Under the pieces are notes generated by a model that saw nothing but the letters and a program-made list of their open reading frames with translations, was not told the origin of the DNA and did no database searches. A stretch of DNA of 64,000 nucleotides, from the NCBI RefSeq assembly GCF_018866305.1, contig NZ_CP076456.1, positions 1,736,001-1,800,000 of the forward strand. The letters are read 5' to 3'. This stretch comes from Arthrobacter sunyaminii. GTDB taxonomy: Bacteria; Actinomycetota; Actinomycetes; Actinomycetales; Micrococcaceae. This document shows, one piece after another, positions 45,709-54,194 of this stretch; positions within the stretch are counted from its first letter, which is position 1; each line of letters starts with the position of its first letter. The position numbers and the translations under genes are program-made.

Positions 45709-46656
45709 ATGTGCACAGGCATCAGGTTCACGGACGGCAGCGGCAACCTCTATTTCGCACGCAACCTCGACTGGACGTCCGACTTTGGGGAGCGGGTGGT
45801 GCTCACGCCCACCGGATATGCCACGAAGTCACCGTTTGGCGCGGTGCCGAAGATTCAGCACGCCGTTATGGGCATGGGAATTGTGCAGGAGGACACGCCG
45901 CTTTACTTTGACTGCGGCAATGATGCCGGCCTGGCCGTTGGCGGGCTCAACTTCCCGGGCTATGCGCAGTATGCGCCCGAACCTGTCGAGGGAAAGACGA
46001 ATGTTCCCGCCTTTGAATTTCCGCTCTGGGTAGCCTCCCAGTTCGCCACGGTTGACGAGGTGGAGGCGGCACTGGAGAACGTCGTCATTGTGGACCGGCC
46101 GATTAATGACAAGTACCCGAGCTCGCTGCTGCACTGGATTATTGGGGATTCCAAGCGTGCCATTGTTGTGGAGCACACGAGCGAGGGTATGCAGGTGTTC
46201 CGCAACGACGTCGATGTTCTGGCGAATCAGCCCGGCTTCAACTGGCACCATGAAAACCTGCGCAACTACCTCAACGCGTCACCCGACTTTCCGGAAGAGG
46301 TGGTGCTCAACCAGGCACACCTGGTTCCGTTCGGATCCGGTTCGCTGATGCGGGGGATTCCCGGCGACTATTATTCGCCGTCGAGGTTTGTGCGTGCGGC
46401 CTACGTCAACGCGCACTATCCGCAGAAAACCACTGAGGAGGAGAACGTCAGCCGGGCGTTCCATACCCTCCAGCAGGTCGCGATGGTGGAGGGCAGCGCC
46501 GCCATGGGGGACGGGGAGTTCGAGAAGACCACCTACACCGGTCTATTCTCGGCCCGCACCATGACGTATTACTGGAACACCTACGAGGACCCGGCAATCC
46601 AGAGCGCCGCAATGTCCAGCTATAAGACCGACGGATCTGAGCTCGTGGTGGTCTAA
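45709..46656 (+). CDS. Choloylglycine hydrolase family (penicillin V acylase / bile-salt-hydrolase-like Ntn hydrolase)
   Basis: This 315-residue N-terminal-nucleophile hydrolase has its catalytic cysteine directly after the initiator Met (Cys2 in MCTGIRF). RNLDW (Arg18, Asp21), NDAGLAVGGLNFPG and the late YYWNTYEDPAI segment supply the other family residues. ATG 45709, with GGGAG seven bases upstream, is preferred to ATG 45691, because the nucleophile must become N-terminal after Met removal. Members split bile-salt, penicillin V or acyl-homoserine-lactone amides. The substrate here is unknown. Confidence 0.9.
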   Translation: MCTGIRFTDGSGNLYFARNLDWTSDFGERVVLTPTGYATKSPFGAVPKIQHAVMGMGIVQEDTPLYFDCGNDAGLAVGGLNFPGYAQYAPEPVEGKTNVPAFEFPLWVASQFATVDEVEAALENVVIVDRPINDKYPSSLLHWIIGDSKRAIVVEHTSEGMQVFRNDVDVLANQPGFNWHHENLRNYLNASPDFPEEVVLNQAHLVPFGSGSLMRGIPGDYYSPSRFVRAAYVNAHYPQKTTEEENVSRAFHTLQQVAMVEGSAAMGDGEFEKTTYTGLFSARTMTYYWNTYEDPAIQSAAMSSYKTDGSELVVV

Positions 46657-46681
46657 CACCGGGTAACTGGTCCGCGCCTGG

Positions 46682-47248
46682 TTATTCCAGGTCATAGACG
46701 CGGTCAGGATCGCGCTCAAGGATGCGGTCGCGCATCTCAAGCTTGAGGACCTCCAGATGCGCCAGTTCGGCGGCAGTTTTGTCCGGCTTGGCAGTTAGTT
46801 CAATGAACTCATCCGCCACGATGCCGTCATCCCGGAGCACGCAGGTCACAGAGGCCTCCGGGGTGCTCAGCTCGAAGACGTAACGGGCCAGGGTGTTGCC
46901 CCGCTCGGGGCGGGCCAGTTCAGGAAGCACCGTGTAGCGCTCCCCGGTCACCGCTCGGGTGACGAGCTCGAAAGCATCCCGGGCACCGGGCCCTCCGAAC
47001 GGGGTGCGCACGCGGATATCGCGGCGCTCGACCCTGCCGTTTCCACTGCGGGCTGCGAGCTCCGGCAACGCCCGTCCCAGTGCAGCGAAGGCATGCGCCA
47101 CTCCTCCGGGAAAGCCCGGGCCGTGGTACTTCATGCAGTCCGCGAAGGTGAAGTCCAGCTGCACCCCGTCCTCCCACACGGTGAGGGTGCGGGTGGGGTT
47201 GGGGATCGGTGTCGGTTCGGGGCGTTCGGGAGTTGGGTGGTTGGCCAT
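46682..47248 (-). CDS. Conserved protein of unknown function, weakly FmdE-like
   Basis: This 188-residue soluble protein has a Pro-rich start (to about residue 18) and then LDFTFADCMKYHGPGFPGGVAHAFAALGRAL. That segment loosely resembles the CxKxHGH-CPG metal-binding motif of formylmethanofuran dehydrogenase subunit E-like proteins, but the second cysteine is missing. The rest is alpha/beta with a charged helical C-terminus. ATG 47248 has GAGGCGG upstream. The FmdE link is only a guess. It converges on the Ntn hydrolase gene. Confidence 0.55.
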   Translation of the reverse strand: MANHPTPERPEPTPIPNPTRTLTVWEDGVQLDFTFADCMKYHGPGFPGGVAHAFAALGRALPELAARSGNGRVERRDIRVRTPFGGPGARDAFELVTRAVTGERYTVLPELARPERGNTLARYVFELSTPEASVTCVLRDDGIVADEFIELTAKPDKTAAELAHLEVLKLEMRDRILERDPDRVYDLE

Positions 47249-47443
47249 TCTGCCGCCTCGTTCTCATTAATGGGGTAACTGTTGAGCGCCATCAATTCTA
47301 TCGAGTCAGCAATGATGGTCTCCGACATTGATGCAGGCCGGCGCCGGCCAGGCTAGCCTCCCGATCCATCAGGACCGGATCACTGTTGTCTGGTTCGCCG
47401 CCGTCGGGCACGATGTACCCCCCTATCTGAACAGGAGAGAAGC

Positions 47444-47749
47444 ATGCCCACCAAAATCACCTTCGTCATCGACAACCCCGGTGATCCCGAAGCCTTCGAG
47501 TCCGCGTACATAGGCATCAAAGACAGTGCCAAGCAACTGCCGAAGCTGCGCCGGTATGAGGCAGGGAAGGTCTGGCCCAAGGAAAACGGCTCTCCCACTC
47601 CGGCCCACCGGACCCTGGACCTTTATTTCGACAGCTACGACGACGCCTCAGCCGCCGTGACGACCACGGCGGCTGCCGATCTGTTCGATCAGTTGACTGC
47701 CACGGGAACAACGTTCAAGGCACTGTTTTCCGACATCGAAGAAAGCTAA
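47444..47749 (+). CDS. EthD-like (dimeric alpha-beta barrel) protein
   Basis: This 101-residue protein starts PTKITFVIDNPGDPEAFESAYIG and follows a ferredoxin-like strand-helix pattern, with LRRYEAGKVWPKENG and LDLYFDSYDDASAAV. This is the EthD/DABB arrangement. EthD proteins support degradation pathways or bind small ligands. GGAGAG precedes ATG 47444. It converges with an ABM-type monooxygenase gene downstream, which has the same fold, but I see no other link. Confidence 0.7.
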   Translation: MPTKITFVIDNPGDPEAFESAYIGIKDSAKQLPKLRRYEAGKVWPKENGSPTPAHRTLDLYFDSYDDASAAVTTTAAADLFDQLTATGTTFKALFSDIEES

Positions 47750-47786
47750 AGCGGGGCGCCGGGGCTGGGAGCGGACCGGCGCCGGC

Positions 47787-48089
47787 CTAGGCTGCGGTGT
47801 CCTTGATGACGGTGTAGGAAGCGACGGCGTTAGGTGCCTGCATGCCCGGAGCCTGGTCATCGGAGTGCGAGGCCTTGAAGGAATCCGATTTCAGCCACGC
47901 GAAGAAGTCTTCCTTGGAGTCGAATTCCATGGTGGACAGGTAGGTGTTGCTCTTACCCTCGGGACGCATGAGCGTGCTGCGGCCCAGACCGGGAACGCCC
48001 TCAAGATGGACCATGCTGTCGATGAAGGCCTTCTCAAAGGCCTCAGCCATTTCCGGGCCGACTTCCAGGGTGTTGACCACTACGTACAT
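47787..48089 (-). CDS. Antibiotic biosynthesis monooxygenase (ABM) domain protein
   Basis: A 100-residue single ABM/DABB domain. MYVVVNTLEVGPEMAEAFEKAF opens with the first strand and helix, and STMEFDSKEDFFAWLKSDSF has the second helix. Such proteins oxidise quinones or degrade haem (IsdG-like), but the catalytic Asn/Trp/His set of IsdG is not clear here. ATG 48089, with GGAAGGA six bases upstream, is the start; the longer frame is not used. Confidence 0.8.
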   Translation of the reverse strand: MYVVVNTLEVGPEMAEAFEKAFIDSMVHLEGVPGLGRSTLMRPEGKSNTYLSTMEFDSKEDFFAWLKSDSFKASHSDDQAPGMQAPNAVASYTVIKDTAA

Positions 48090-48175
48090 GGGTGTCCTTC
48101 CAATAGTTCCGCGGACAAGGGAATCCTGTCTGCCGGCAATATTATACCGACATGGTGTCGGGAACTTATGCATGT

Positions 48176-49360
48176 TCAGTCGGAGCTTTTTCGAAGTGCG
48201 GCACTAAGTCGCGCCGCCTGCAGAGTCAGGTGCTCGCGCTCGGCCAGGTTAGGTGCGGCCAGTGCGGCTTCTGCGTAGAGCCGGGCGGCCGTCCCGAAGT
48301 CGCCGTCGCGCTCGTGCAGGTAGGCCAGCGCGGCGGTGTGCCGGGGGAGTGCATGATCCACGTCCGCCAGCGCGGCCAGCCCGGCGCGTGCTCCGTCCGC
48401 CTCCCCGACGGCGACGGCACGGTTCAACCGGGAGACCGGGCTGCCCGTGAGCCGGACGAGTTCGTCGTACCAGGAGACGATCTGCGGCCAGTCGGTCTCT
48501 GCTGCCGTCTGGGTGTCCGCGTGCAGGGCGGCGACGGCAGCCTGCGCCTGGTATTCGCCCAGCCGGTCCCGGGCCAGCGCCCGCTGCAGGATCGCTACCC
48601 CTTCGGAGATCAGGTCGGTGTCCCAGCGGGCGCGGTCCTGCTCAGCCAGCGGCACCAGCCGCCCGCCGTCGTCAGTCCTCGCCGGGCGGCGGGCGTGATG
48701 AAGGAGCATCAGCGCCAGCAGGCCGTGGACCTCGGGATGGTCGATGCCAGCTGTCAGCTGGCGGGTGAGCCGGATGGCTTCGGCGGCCAAGTCGACGTCG
48801 CCGGAGTAGCCCTCGTTGAACACCAGGTACAGCGCGCGCAGCACGGTGGCCACGTTGCCGGGAGTCTTGAACTCGGTCGTATCCACCCCAACGCCGGCGA
48901 GGGTCCGTTTGGCCCGGCCGATCCGCTGCGCCATGGTCGCCTCGCCCACCAGGTAAGCGGCAGCAATCTGCCGGGTGGTCAACCCGCCCACGGCGCGCAG
49001 GGTCAGCGCCACGGCCGAGGACGGGGACAAAGACGGGTGGGCGCAGAGGAAGTACAGCGCCAGCGTGTCGTCCGTGGAGCCGGCGGCGCCTGGCGGCGGC
49101 TCGGCGTCGAGCTTCAGCTCACGACGACGGCGGGAGGACTCGGAGCGCGTCACGTCCAGGAACTTCCGCCACGCGGCGGTGACCAGCCAGGCCTTTGGAT
49201 CCCGCGGCTGGCTGTCCGGCCAGGTGCGAAGGGCTTCAAGCAAGGCGTCCTGCACCGCGTCCTCGGCCGCCGCGAAGTCGGCTCCGCGGCGGACGAGGAT
49301 GGCGATGACCTGCGGCGTGAGGACCCTGATCAGTCCCTCATCCACGCTGTCGGGCTGCAT
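48176..49360 (-). CDS. ECF42-type RNA polymerase sigma factor with C-terminal extension
   Basis: This 394-residue sigma factor has region 2 near 10-70 (FAAAEDAVQDALLEALRTWP) and region 4 near 125-175 (LTTRQIAAAYLVGEATMAQRIGRAKRT). A long helical tetratricopeptide-like extension follows, with GYSGDVDLAAEAIRLTR. This layout and a YCII partner gene just upstream define group ECF42. There is no anti-sigma gene, which also fits that group. ATG 49360 lies 7 bases after the YCII stop, so the two are co-transcribed. Confidence 0.9.
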   Translation of the reverse strand: MQPDSVDEGLIRVLTPQVIAILVRRGADFAAAEDAVQDALLEALRTWPDSQPRDPKAWLVTAAWRKFLDVTRSESSRRRRELKLDAEPPPGAAGSTDDTLALYFLCAHPSLSPSSAVALTLRAVGGLTTRQIAAAYLVGEATMAQRIGRAKRTLAGVGVDTTEFKTPGNVATVLRALYLVFNEGYSGDVDLAAEAIRLTRQLTAGIDHPEVHGLLALMLLHHARRPARTDDGGRLVPLAEQDRARWDTDLISEGVAILQRALARDRLGEYQAQAAVAALHADTQTAAETDWPQIVSWYDELVRLTGSPVSRLNRAVAVGEADGARAGLAALADVDHALPRHTAALAYLHERDGDFGTAARLYAEAALAAPNLAEREHLTLQAARLSAALRKSSD

Positions 49361-49367
49361 GGTAGAA

Positions 49368-49775
49368 CTATTCCGTGATGGTGATGGGCGAGCCCAGGAA
49401 CGGCCGCAGTTCGATCCATTCCTGCAGCGGCTTCCCGCCGGCTGCCGGGGCTGCGGACAGTTCCCCGGCGAGTTCAACGGCGCGGTCATAGTCGTCCACA
49501 TCGATCACCATCCAGCCGGCGATCAAATCCTTAGTTTCCGCGAACGGGCCGTCGGTTACCGGGGGCCGGCCCTCGCCGTCGTACCGCACGAAGGTGCCCT
49601 CGGGTGCGACGGCCTGCCCGTCGATGTACTCGCCGTTGGCCTGCAACCGATCGGCGAAGTCCTGCATGAACTGCATATGGGCTGAGACTTCCTCGGGCGT
49701 CCACTGGTCCATCGGCACGTCATTCAGGGGTGTCGGCGCGCCGCGGTAATGCTTGAGCAACAGATATTTGGCCAT
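49368..49775 (-). CDS. YCII/DGPF-domain protein, ECF42 partner
   Basis: This 135-residue ferredoxin-fold protein begins MAKYLLLKHYRG and contains VTDGPFAETKDLIAGW, the DGPF motif that marks the proteins paired with ECF42 sigma factors. ATG 49775 follows GGAGACC. The open frame reaches 50234, but that extra part is upstream non-coding sequence. In Streptomyces the YCII genes are the main targets of the sigma factor (established for ECF42), and a matching promoter is present here (see next entry). Confidence 0.9.
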   Translation of the reverse strand: MAKYLLLKHYRGAPTPLNDVPMDQWTPEEVSAHMQFMQDFADRLQANGEYIDGQAVAPEGTFVRYDGEGRPPVTDGPFAETKDLIAGWMVIDVDDYDRAVELAGELSAAPAAGGKPLQEWIELRPFLGSPITITE

Positions 49776-49814
49776 GACGGTCTCCTTGGTCTTTGGCGAC
49801 ACCGGGTCGCCAAC

Positions 49815-49837
49815 AACACAGCCATTGTGGCTGTGTT
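49815..49837 (-). promoter_or_regulatory. Leader hairpin of the YCII operon
   Basis: AACACAGCCA (49815-49824) and its exact complement (49828-49837) enclose TTG, between the ECF42-type promoter and the YCII start. A second short stem GGCGAC/GTCGCC lies at 49795-49811. Both would be in the transcript leader. Confidence 0.5.
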
Positions 49838-49846
49838 CATTACCGG

Positions 49847-49873
49847 GACGGAATAGGGAAAGGAATCTCGACA
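49847..49873 (-). promoter_or_regulatory. ECF42-type promoter in front of the YCII/sigma operon
   Basis: On the minus strand TGTCGA (49873-49868) is followed after 17 bases by CGTC (49850-49847). This is the -35/-10 pair described for ECF42 promoters (TGTCGA and CGA/TC). It lies 72 bases before the YCII start, suggesting that the sigma factor activates its own operon. Confidence 0.6.
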
Positions 49874-50091
49874 GAATCCCGGCACGCGCTGCGGGAAGGG
49901 GCGGCGGAGAGCTTGCCGATTTGTCGTTTCCACGGTGGCCGTAACGATCATGCAGGAAACCGCGTCCGCCAACTGCAAGGCACAATCCAGCACGCTGACC
50001 ATGACTGGTTATCCTGTGGGTGCCGTCGTCGGTCCGTGGATCACGGGACTGCCGGTGGTTGCCGGGATCGCTCATTCGTTCGGTTTCGACG

Positions 50092-50205
50092 TCAGGGTCT
50101 CGGGAGAGTGCCCAGAAACGCCACGGTATCCTCGGCAATCTTTTCCGGACATTCCCACAAAAGCAGGTGGGCCGCGACACCGTAGGCCAGGCTACGCCGT
50201 GCCGG
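50092..50205 (-). pseudogene. Relic of an alpha/beta-hydrolase C-terminus
   Basis: A minus-strand frame of about 37 codons reads AYGVAAHLLLWECPEKIAED and then TVAFLGTLPRP before TGA (stop at 50094-50092). The AHLLLWExPExxAxxxxAFL pattern is the usual C-terminus of alpha/beta hydrolases, around and after the catalytic His. The rest of such a gene is missing upstream, so this is a remnant. It is not part of the YCII reading frame. Confidence 0.55.
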
Positions 50206-50290
50206 CAGTAAACGCTCCCTGACGCCAACAACAACTGTGTGTCCCCGTCACACCCCGCCCCACGATTCCGTCACATACCGTGCCACCGCG

Positions 50291-50296
50291 TACCCT
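50291..50296 (+). promoter_or_regulatory. -10 box TACCCT seven bases before hisE
   Basis: TACCCT ends seven bases before GTG 50304, fitting TANNNT and a transcript starting at the GTG. No ribosome site is seen. The -35 is weak. Confidence 0.45.
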
Positions 50297-50303
50297 TGTC
50301 ACT

Positions 50304-50567
50304 GTGAAAACCTTCGAAGACCTCTTTGCCGAGCTGAGCAAGAAAGTTCAGGACCGCCCCGCCGGGTCACGCACCGTGGCCGAATTCGAGTCGGGCGTGC
50401 ATGGCATCGGTAAGAAGGTTGTTGAGGAGGCCGCCGAAGTATGGATGGCCGCCGAATACGAATCTGATGCCGAATGCGCCGAAGAAATCTCTCAGCTGCT
50501 CTACCACCTCCAGGTCCTGATGCTCGCCAAAGGCCTGACCCTGCAGGACGTTTACAAGCATCTCTAG
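50304..50567 (+). CDS. hisE: Phosphoribosyl-ATP pyrophosphatase
   Basis: The second step of histidine synthesis. The 87 residues from GTG 50304 are the exact family length; the frame opens at 50280 but the earlier codons are not conserved. [11 protein letters not shown] opens the protein, and [12 protein letters not shown] holds the acidic Mg ligands of the all-alpha NTP pyrophosphatase fold (with [10 protein letters not shown]). The probable -10 box just before the GTG suggests a leaderless transcript. hisG follows at 50655. Confidence 0.95.
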   Translation: MKTFEDLFAELSKKVQDRPAGSRTVAEFESGVHGIGKKVVEEAAEVWMAAEYESDAECAEEISQLLYHLQVLMLAKGLTLQDVYKHL

Positions 50568-50654
50568 CCGCGCGCTGACCTCAGTCAGTGTGTGGCCCGC
50601 CGGTCGAATTACTCCCTTTAGCAGCGACAAAACTTCCAGCGAAAGATGCAACCC

Positions 50655-51500
50655 ATGCTCCGTGTAGCCGTACCCAACAAGGGTGCCCTGTCCGAATCCG
50701 CCTCCGCCATGCTCAACGAGGCGGGCTACCGCCAGCGCCGCGATACCCGCGAACTGGTCATGGTGGACCCGGACAACGACGTCGAATTCTTCTTCCTCCG
50801 CCCCCGCGACATTGCCGTGTACGTGGGTGCCGGAACGCTCGACGTCGGCCTCACCGGCCGCGACCTCTTCCTCGACGCCCAGGTGGATGCCGAGGAACTG
50901 ATGAGCCTCGGCTTCGGCGCCTCCACCTTCCGCTTCGCCGGCCCGGTGGGGGACTTCACCACCATTGATCAGCTCGAAGGCAAGCGCGTGGCCACCAGCT
51001 ACGACGGCCTGCTGCGCGCCTACCTGGCCGAACGCGGCATCACCGCCTCCGTGGTCCGGCTCGACGGCGCCGTGGAATCCTCCGTGCGCCTCGGCGTCGC
51101 GGACGCCATTGCCGACGTCGTCGAAACCGGCACCACCCTCCGCGCCGCCGGCATGGAAATCTTCGGCGAGCCCATCCTGAAGTCCGAGGCCGTGCTGATC
51201 GGCCGCAAGGATGCCGAGCACCCGGCCGGCCTGGACGTGCTGATCCGCCGCCTGCGCGGTGTCCTGGTGGCCCGGCAGTACGTGATGATGGACTACGACG
51301 TGCGCCGCGAGCTCCTCGACGAAGCCGCCGCCCGCACCCCCGGCCTGGAATCGCCCACCGTTTCCCCGCTGCAGGACTCCGGCTGGGTCGCCGTGCGCTC
51401 CATGGTCAAGCGCACCGACACCAACCGGATCATGGACGAGCTGTACGACATCGGCGCCCGCGCCATCCTCGTCAGCACCATCCACGCCTGCCGGATCTAG
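50655..51500 (+). CDS. hisG: ATP phosphoribosyltransferase (long form)
   Basis: The first, feedback-inhibited step of histidine synthesis. The 281-residue long form has [13 protein letters not shown], the PRPP-binding loop [14 protein letters not shown] and a C-terminal ACT-like regulatory domain (about 210-281) that senses histidine. ATG 50655 fits the family start; ATG 50646 is also in frame. hisE lies 87 bases upstream and hisF 11 bases downstream. Confidence 0.95.
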   Translation: MLRVAVPNKGALSESASAMLNEAGYRQRRDTRELVMVDPDNDVEFFFLRPRDIAVYVGAGTLDVGLTGRDLFLDAQVDAEELMSLGFGASTFRFAGPVGDFTTIDQLEGKRVATSYDGLLRAYLAERGITASVVRLDGAVESSVRLGVADAIADVVETGTTLRAAGMEIFGEPILKSEAVLIGRKDAEHPAGLDVLIRRLRGVLVARQYVMMDYDVRRELLDEAAARTPGLESPTVSPLQDSGWVAVRSMVKRTDTNRIMDELYDIGARAILVSTIHACRI

Positions 51501-51511
51501 GGGAGCGCGCC

Positions 51512-52282
51512 ATGAGTGTTGCCATCCGTGTCATCCCCTGCCTGGACGTCGACGCCGGCCGCGTGGTCAAGGGCATCAACTTCGAGGGCCTGCGCGACGC
51601 CGGGGATCCGGTGGAACTCGCACACCGGTATGACAAAGCCGGGGCCGACGAGCTGACATTCCTGGATGTCACCGCGTCCTCGGGCAACCGGGACAACGTG
51701 TTCGACGTCGTCTCCCGGACAGCGGAGGAAGTGTTCATTCCGCTGACGGTCGGCGGGGGAGTGCGCGGCATCGCGGACGTGGATAAGCTGCTGCGCTCCG
51801 GCGCGGACAAGGCCTCCATCAACTCCGCCGCCGTCGCCCGCCCGGATGTCATCGACGAAATCACCCGCCACTTCGGTTCGCAGGTGCTGGTGCTTTCCGT
51901 GGACGCGCGGCGCACGCACGACGGCGCCACGCCGTCGGGCTTTGAAATCACCACGCACGGCGGCCGCCGGGGCACCGGGATCGACGCCGTCGCCTGGGCC
52001 CGCGAAGCAGCCGACCGGGGTGTGGGGGAGATTCTGCTGAATTCCATCGACGCCGACGGCACCCGCGAAGGCTTCGACATCGAAATGATTCGGGCTGTGC
52101 GCGCCGCGGTGAAGGTTCCGCTGATCGCCTCCGGGGGCGCCGGCAAGCCTGAGCATTTCCCGGCCGCCGTCATCGCCGGGGCGGATGCCGTCCTGGCCGC
52201 CTCGGTGTTCCACTTCGGACCCGACCACGCCATCGCCGACGTTAAACAGGCCATTCGCGAGGCCGGGTTCCCGGTCCGCTAG
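51512..52282 (+). CDS. hisF: Imidazole glycerol phosphate synthase, cyclase subunit
   Basis: Makes imidazole glycerol phosphate and AICAR with the HisH glutaminase. The 256-residue TIM barrel has [18 protein letters not shown] with the first catalytic Asp and LSVDARRTH with the second. [11 protein letters not shown] is the phosphate site. GGAGCG precedes ATG 51512. In Arthrobacter this gene is often near hisI; here hisI is about 3.9 kb further on, beyond an insertion. Confidence 0.95.
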   Translation: MSVAIRVIPCLDVDAGRVVKGINFEGLRDAGDPVELAHRYDKAGADELTFLDVTASSGNRDNVFDVVSRTAEEVFIPLTVGGGVRGIADVDKLLRSGADKASINSAAVARPDVIDEITRHFGSQVLVLSVDARRTHDGATPSGFEITTHGGRRGTGIDAVAWAREAADRGVGEILLNSIDADGTREGFDIEMIRAVRAAVKVPLIASGGAGKPEHFPAAVIAGADAVLAASVFHFGPDHAIADVKQAIREAGFPVR

Positions 52283-52313
52283 GACGCTCACGCTAAGAAG
52301 CGTCCCCGGCAGC

Positions 52314-52319
52314 TAGGGT
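52314..52319 (+). promoter_or_regulatory. -10 box TAGGGT six bases before the membrane-protein gene
   Basis: TAGGGT fits TANNNT and is followed by six bases, then ATG 52326. No ribosome site is visible, so the gene may be leaderless. A GGACGC/GCGTCC stem lies just upstream (52282-52305), after hisF. Confidence 0.45.
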
Positions 52320-52325
52320 GGCAGC

Positions 52326-52700
52326 ATGGGGATATATACACGCTCAAGCGTGCTGAGCGCGGGCTCTGCAGTGCTGGTGCTGGCAGGCGCAATGGTATGC
52401 GCCCTGCCAGCCCTGTGGCTCGGGATGAATCTTGGGTATTACCCCAGCCGGATGGTGTGCACGCCGGAAACCGGTTACGGCTCCGGCTGCTACGAGGGGG
52501 AAATGGAGATTGCATTCGTGATCTTCTCCTTTGTGTGGCTGCCCTGTGCCGGCGTCTCGTTGTATGCGACTCTCCGATTCCGGCAGGTCGGCACGTGGGT
52601 TCAGCGATGGTGGCCGTTTTTGGCCTTCTCAGTCGTGACGGTCCTCATCGTCGCCGCCGGCATGATTTCTGCGCTCAACGATCCCTACGCATATTTCTAA
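52326..52700 (+). CDS. Small membrane protein of unknown function
   Basis: A 124-residue protein with three hydrophobic segments (about 13-35, 60-82 and 93-115). The first loop has Cys residues (CTPETGYGSGCYEGE) that could form a disulfide outside the cell. No family is recognised. It lies 43 bases after hisF but has its own -10-like box, so it is probably not part of the his unit. It begins the block that separates hisF from hisI. Confidence 0.6.
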   Translation: MGIYTRSSVLSAGSAVLVLAGAMVCALPALWLGMNLGYYPSRMVCTPETGYGSGCYEGEMEIAFVIFSFVWLPCAGVSLYATLRFRQVGTWVQRWWPFLAFSVVTVLIVAAGMISALNDPYAYF

Positions 52701-52839
52701 TCCGGCTCCTTTGGGCGCTCACTTTCGGCTTGGGCAGAGGTAGCAGCGCAGCTGCCGGGTGCAGCGGAAATAAACGGAGTCACAGTCGACTTGTGTCTTA
52801 AGTGCCCTACGGCACTGTTCCCCCAAAGCATGGAGAAAT

Positions 52840-53880
52840 ATGACTACCGCACGCGCTTACGCTGCCACCTCGCCCACCGATGATCTGGTTCCCACCACCA
52901 TTGAACGGCGCGACGTCGGTGCCCACGACGTCCTGATCGACATTGCCTACGCCGGTGTCTGCCATTCCGACATCCACACCGTCCGCGGCGAGTGGGGACC
53001 CATCAAGTATCCGCAGGTGGTGGGCCACGAAATCGTGGGCACTGTCGCCGAGGTCGGCTCCGACGTTACCCGCCACAAAGTCGGCGACCGCGTTGGCGTT
53101 GGCTGCATGGTCAACTCCTGCCGCGAGTGCGAGAACTGCAAGGCCGGAATGGAGAACTACTGCCTCAAGGGCAACACCGGAACCTACACCGCCGTGGACC
53201 GCGACGGAACCATCACCCAGGGCGGGTATTCCACGTCCATCGTCGTCGTTGAGGACTTCGTCCTGAGCGTACCCGAAAGCATCCCGTACGAGGCAGCAGC
53301 TCCGCTCCTGTGCGCCGGCATCACCACCTACTCGCCCCTGGCACACTGGAACGCCGGCCCGGGCAAGAAGGTGGCAGTGGTCGGCATGGGCGGACTCGGC
53401 CACATGGCCGTCAAGATTGCCGCCGCCATGGGCGCTGAGGTGACCGTACTGTCGCAGTCGCTGAACAAGCAGGATGACGGCCTGCGGTTCGGTGCCGAGC
53501 ACTATTACGCGACGAGCGATGCGGGCACCTTCGAGAAGCTGGCCAACACGTTTGACCTGATCATCAACACTGTCAGCGCTCCGGTGGACATGCAGCAGTA
53601 CCTGTCCCTGCTCCGCCTGGACGGCACGATCGTCAACGTTGGCGCCCCGCCCGAGCCGCTGCCGGTCTCCGTGTTCGCCCTGATGGGAAACCGCCGCTCC
53701 TTTGCTTCTTCGGGCATCGGCAGTATCGGTGAGACCCAGGAAATGCTGGACTTCTGCGCCGAGCACAACATTGCTCCGGAGATTGAACTGATCGACGCCG
53801 CGGAGATCAACACCGCCTACGAGCGCGTGCTGAAGTCCGACGTCCGGTACCGCTTCGTCATTGACGCGGCAACCATCTAG
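52840..53880 (+). CDS. NAD(P)-dependent zinc alcohol dehydrogenase (AdhC/YahK-like)
   Basis: A 346-residue medium-chain dehydrogenase. Catalytic zinc is held by Cys41 (CHSDIH) with His63/Glu64 (GHEIVG). Structural zinc is in [15 protein letters not shown] (Cys94, 97, 100, 108). The cofactor loop is [19 protein letters not shown], and Ser rather than Asp follows it (LSQS), which favours NADPH. It belongs to the cinnamyl-alcohol-dehydrogenase-like aldehyde reductases. A TAA-terminated unit ends at the terminator at 53919. A relic of a related gene lies near 54729. Confidence 0.93.
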   Translation: MTTARAYAATSPTDDLVPTTIERRDVGAHDVLIDIAYAGVCHSDIHTVRGEWGPIKYPQVVGHEIVGTVAEVGSDVTRHKVGDRVGVGCMVNSCRECENCKAGMENYCLKGNTGTYTAVDRDGTITQGGYSTSIVVVEDFVLSVPESIPYEAAAPLLCAGITTYSPLAHWNAGPGKKVAVVGMGGLGHMAVKIAAAMGAEVTVLSQSLNKQDDGLRFGAEHYYATSDAGTFEKLANTFDLIINTVSAPVDMQQYLSLLRLDGTIVNVGAPPEPLPVSVFALMGNRRSFASSGIGSIGETQEMLDFCAEHNIAPEIELIDAAEINTAYERVLKSDVRYRFVIDAATI

Positions 53881-54194
53881 TTTGGCTCCGGCTCTGCTGG
53901 TCTGGCTATAACAGCGCGAAGGGCGCCCCACCGATCCGGTGGGGCGCCCTTTTGCCGTGGCCGTTCAGCTGGCGGTTTGGCGGTTCTGCAAAGGGGAGCC
54001 AGTTCGTCCAGTGTGTTGGCAGTGACAGATCCGTCGCGTTCACCACGGGTGATGTCCTGGTGGTATCTCCGGCCGTCACCGGCGAGCAGGGCAACCCGCT
54101 GCAGCGAAGGCGCCGGCAGGGCATACGGTCTCAAAGCTGCCCGTCAGGTACGGTGAAAGCCGAATAGCAGCCGGCAGTTGAGCAACGGGGGGGA
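53881..54194. other. Intergenic region after the alcohol dehydrogenase gene
   Basis: Besides the terminator at 53919-53953, about 240 bases remain before the next gene. Overlapping short frames on both strands show no ribosome site and no known motif, so none is annotated. Confidence 0.5.
53919..53953 (+). terminator. Terminator of the alcohol dehydrogenase gene
   Basis: AAGGGCGCCCCACCG (53919-53933) and its exact complement (53937-53951) enclose ATC and are followed by TT. It is 38 bases after the stop codon. Confidence 0.9.

Larger units (their letters stand above)
49776..50303. other. Intergenic region between the YCII operon and hisE
   Basis: These 528 bases hold the ECF42-type promoter and leader hairpins on the left, an alpha/beta-hydrolase relic at 50092-50205 and the hisE -10 box on the right. 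The middle (about 49880-50090) shows no convincing gene. Short frames there lack ribosome sites and known motifs. Confidence 0.5.

Noticed and set aside
49368..50234. 288-codon frame with a long extension before the YCII domain
   Set aside because: The extension is unlike any protein, contains the promoter region, and the YCII domain begins at ATG 49775 after a good ribosome site.
53906..54124. Minus-strand 72-codon frame after the alcohol dehydrogenase
   Set aside because: It overlaps the terminator, lacks a ribosome site and shows no family resemblance.
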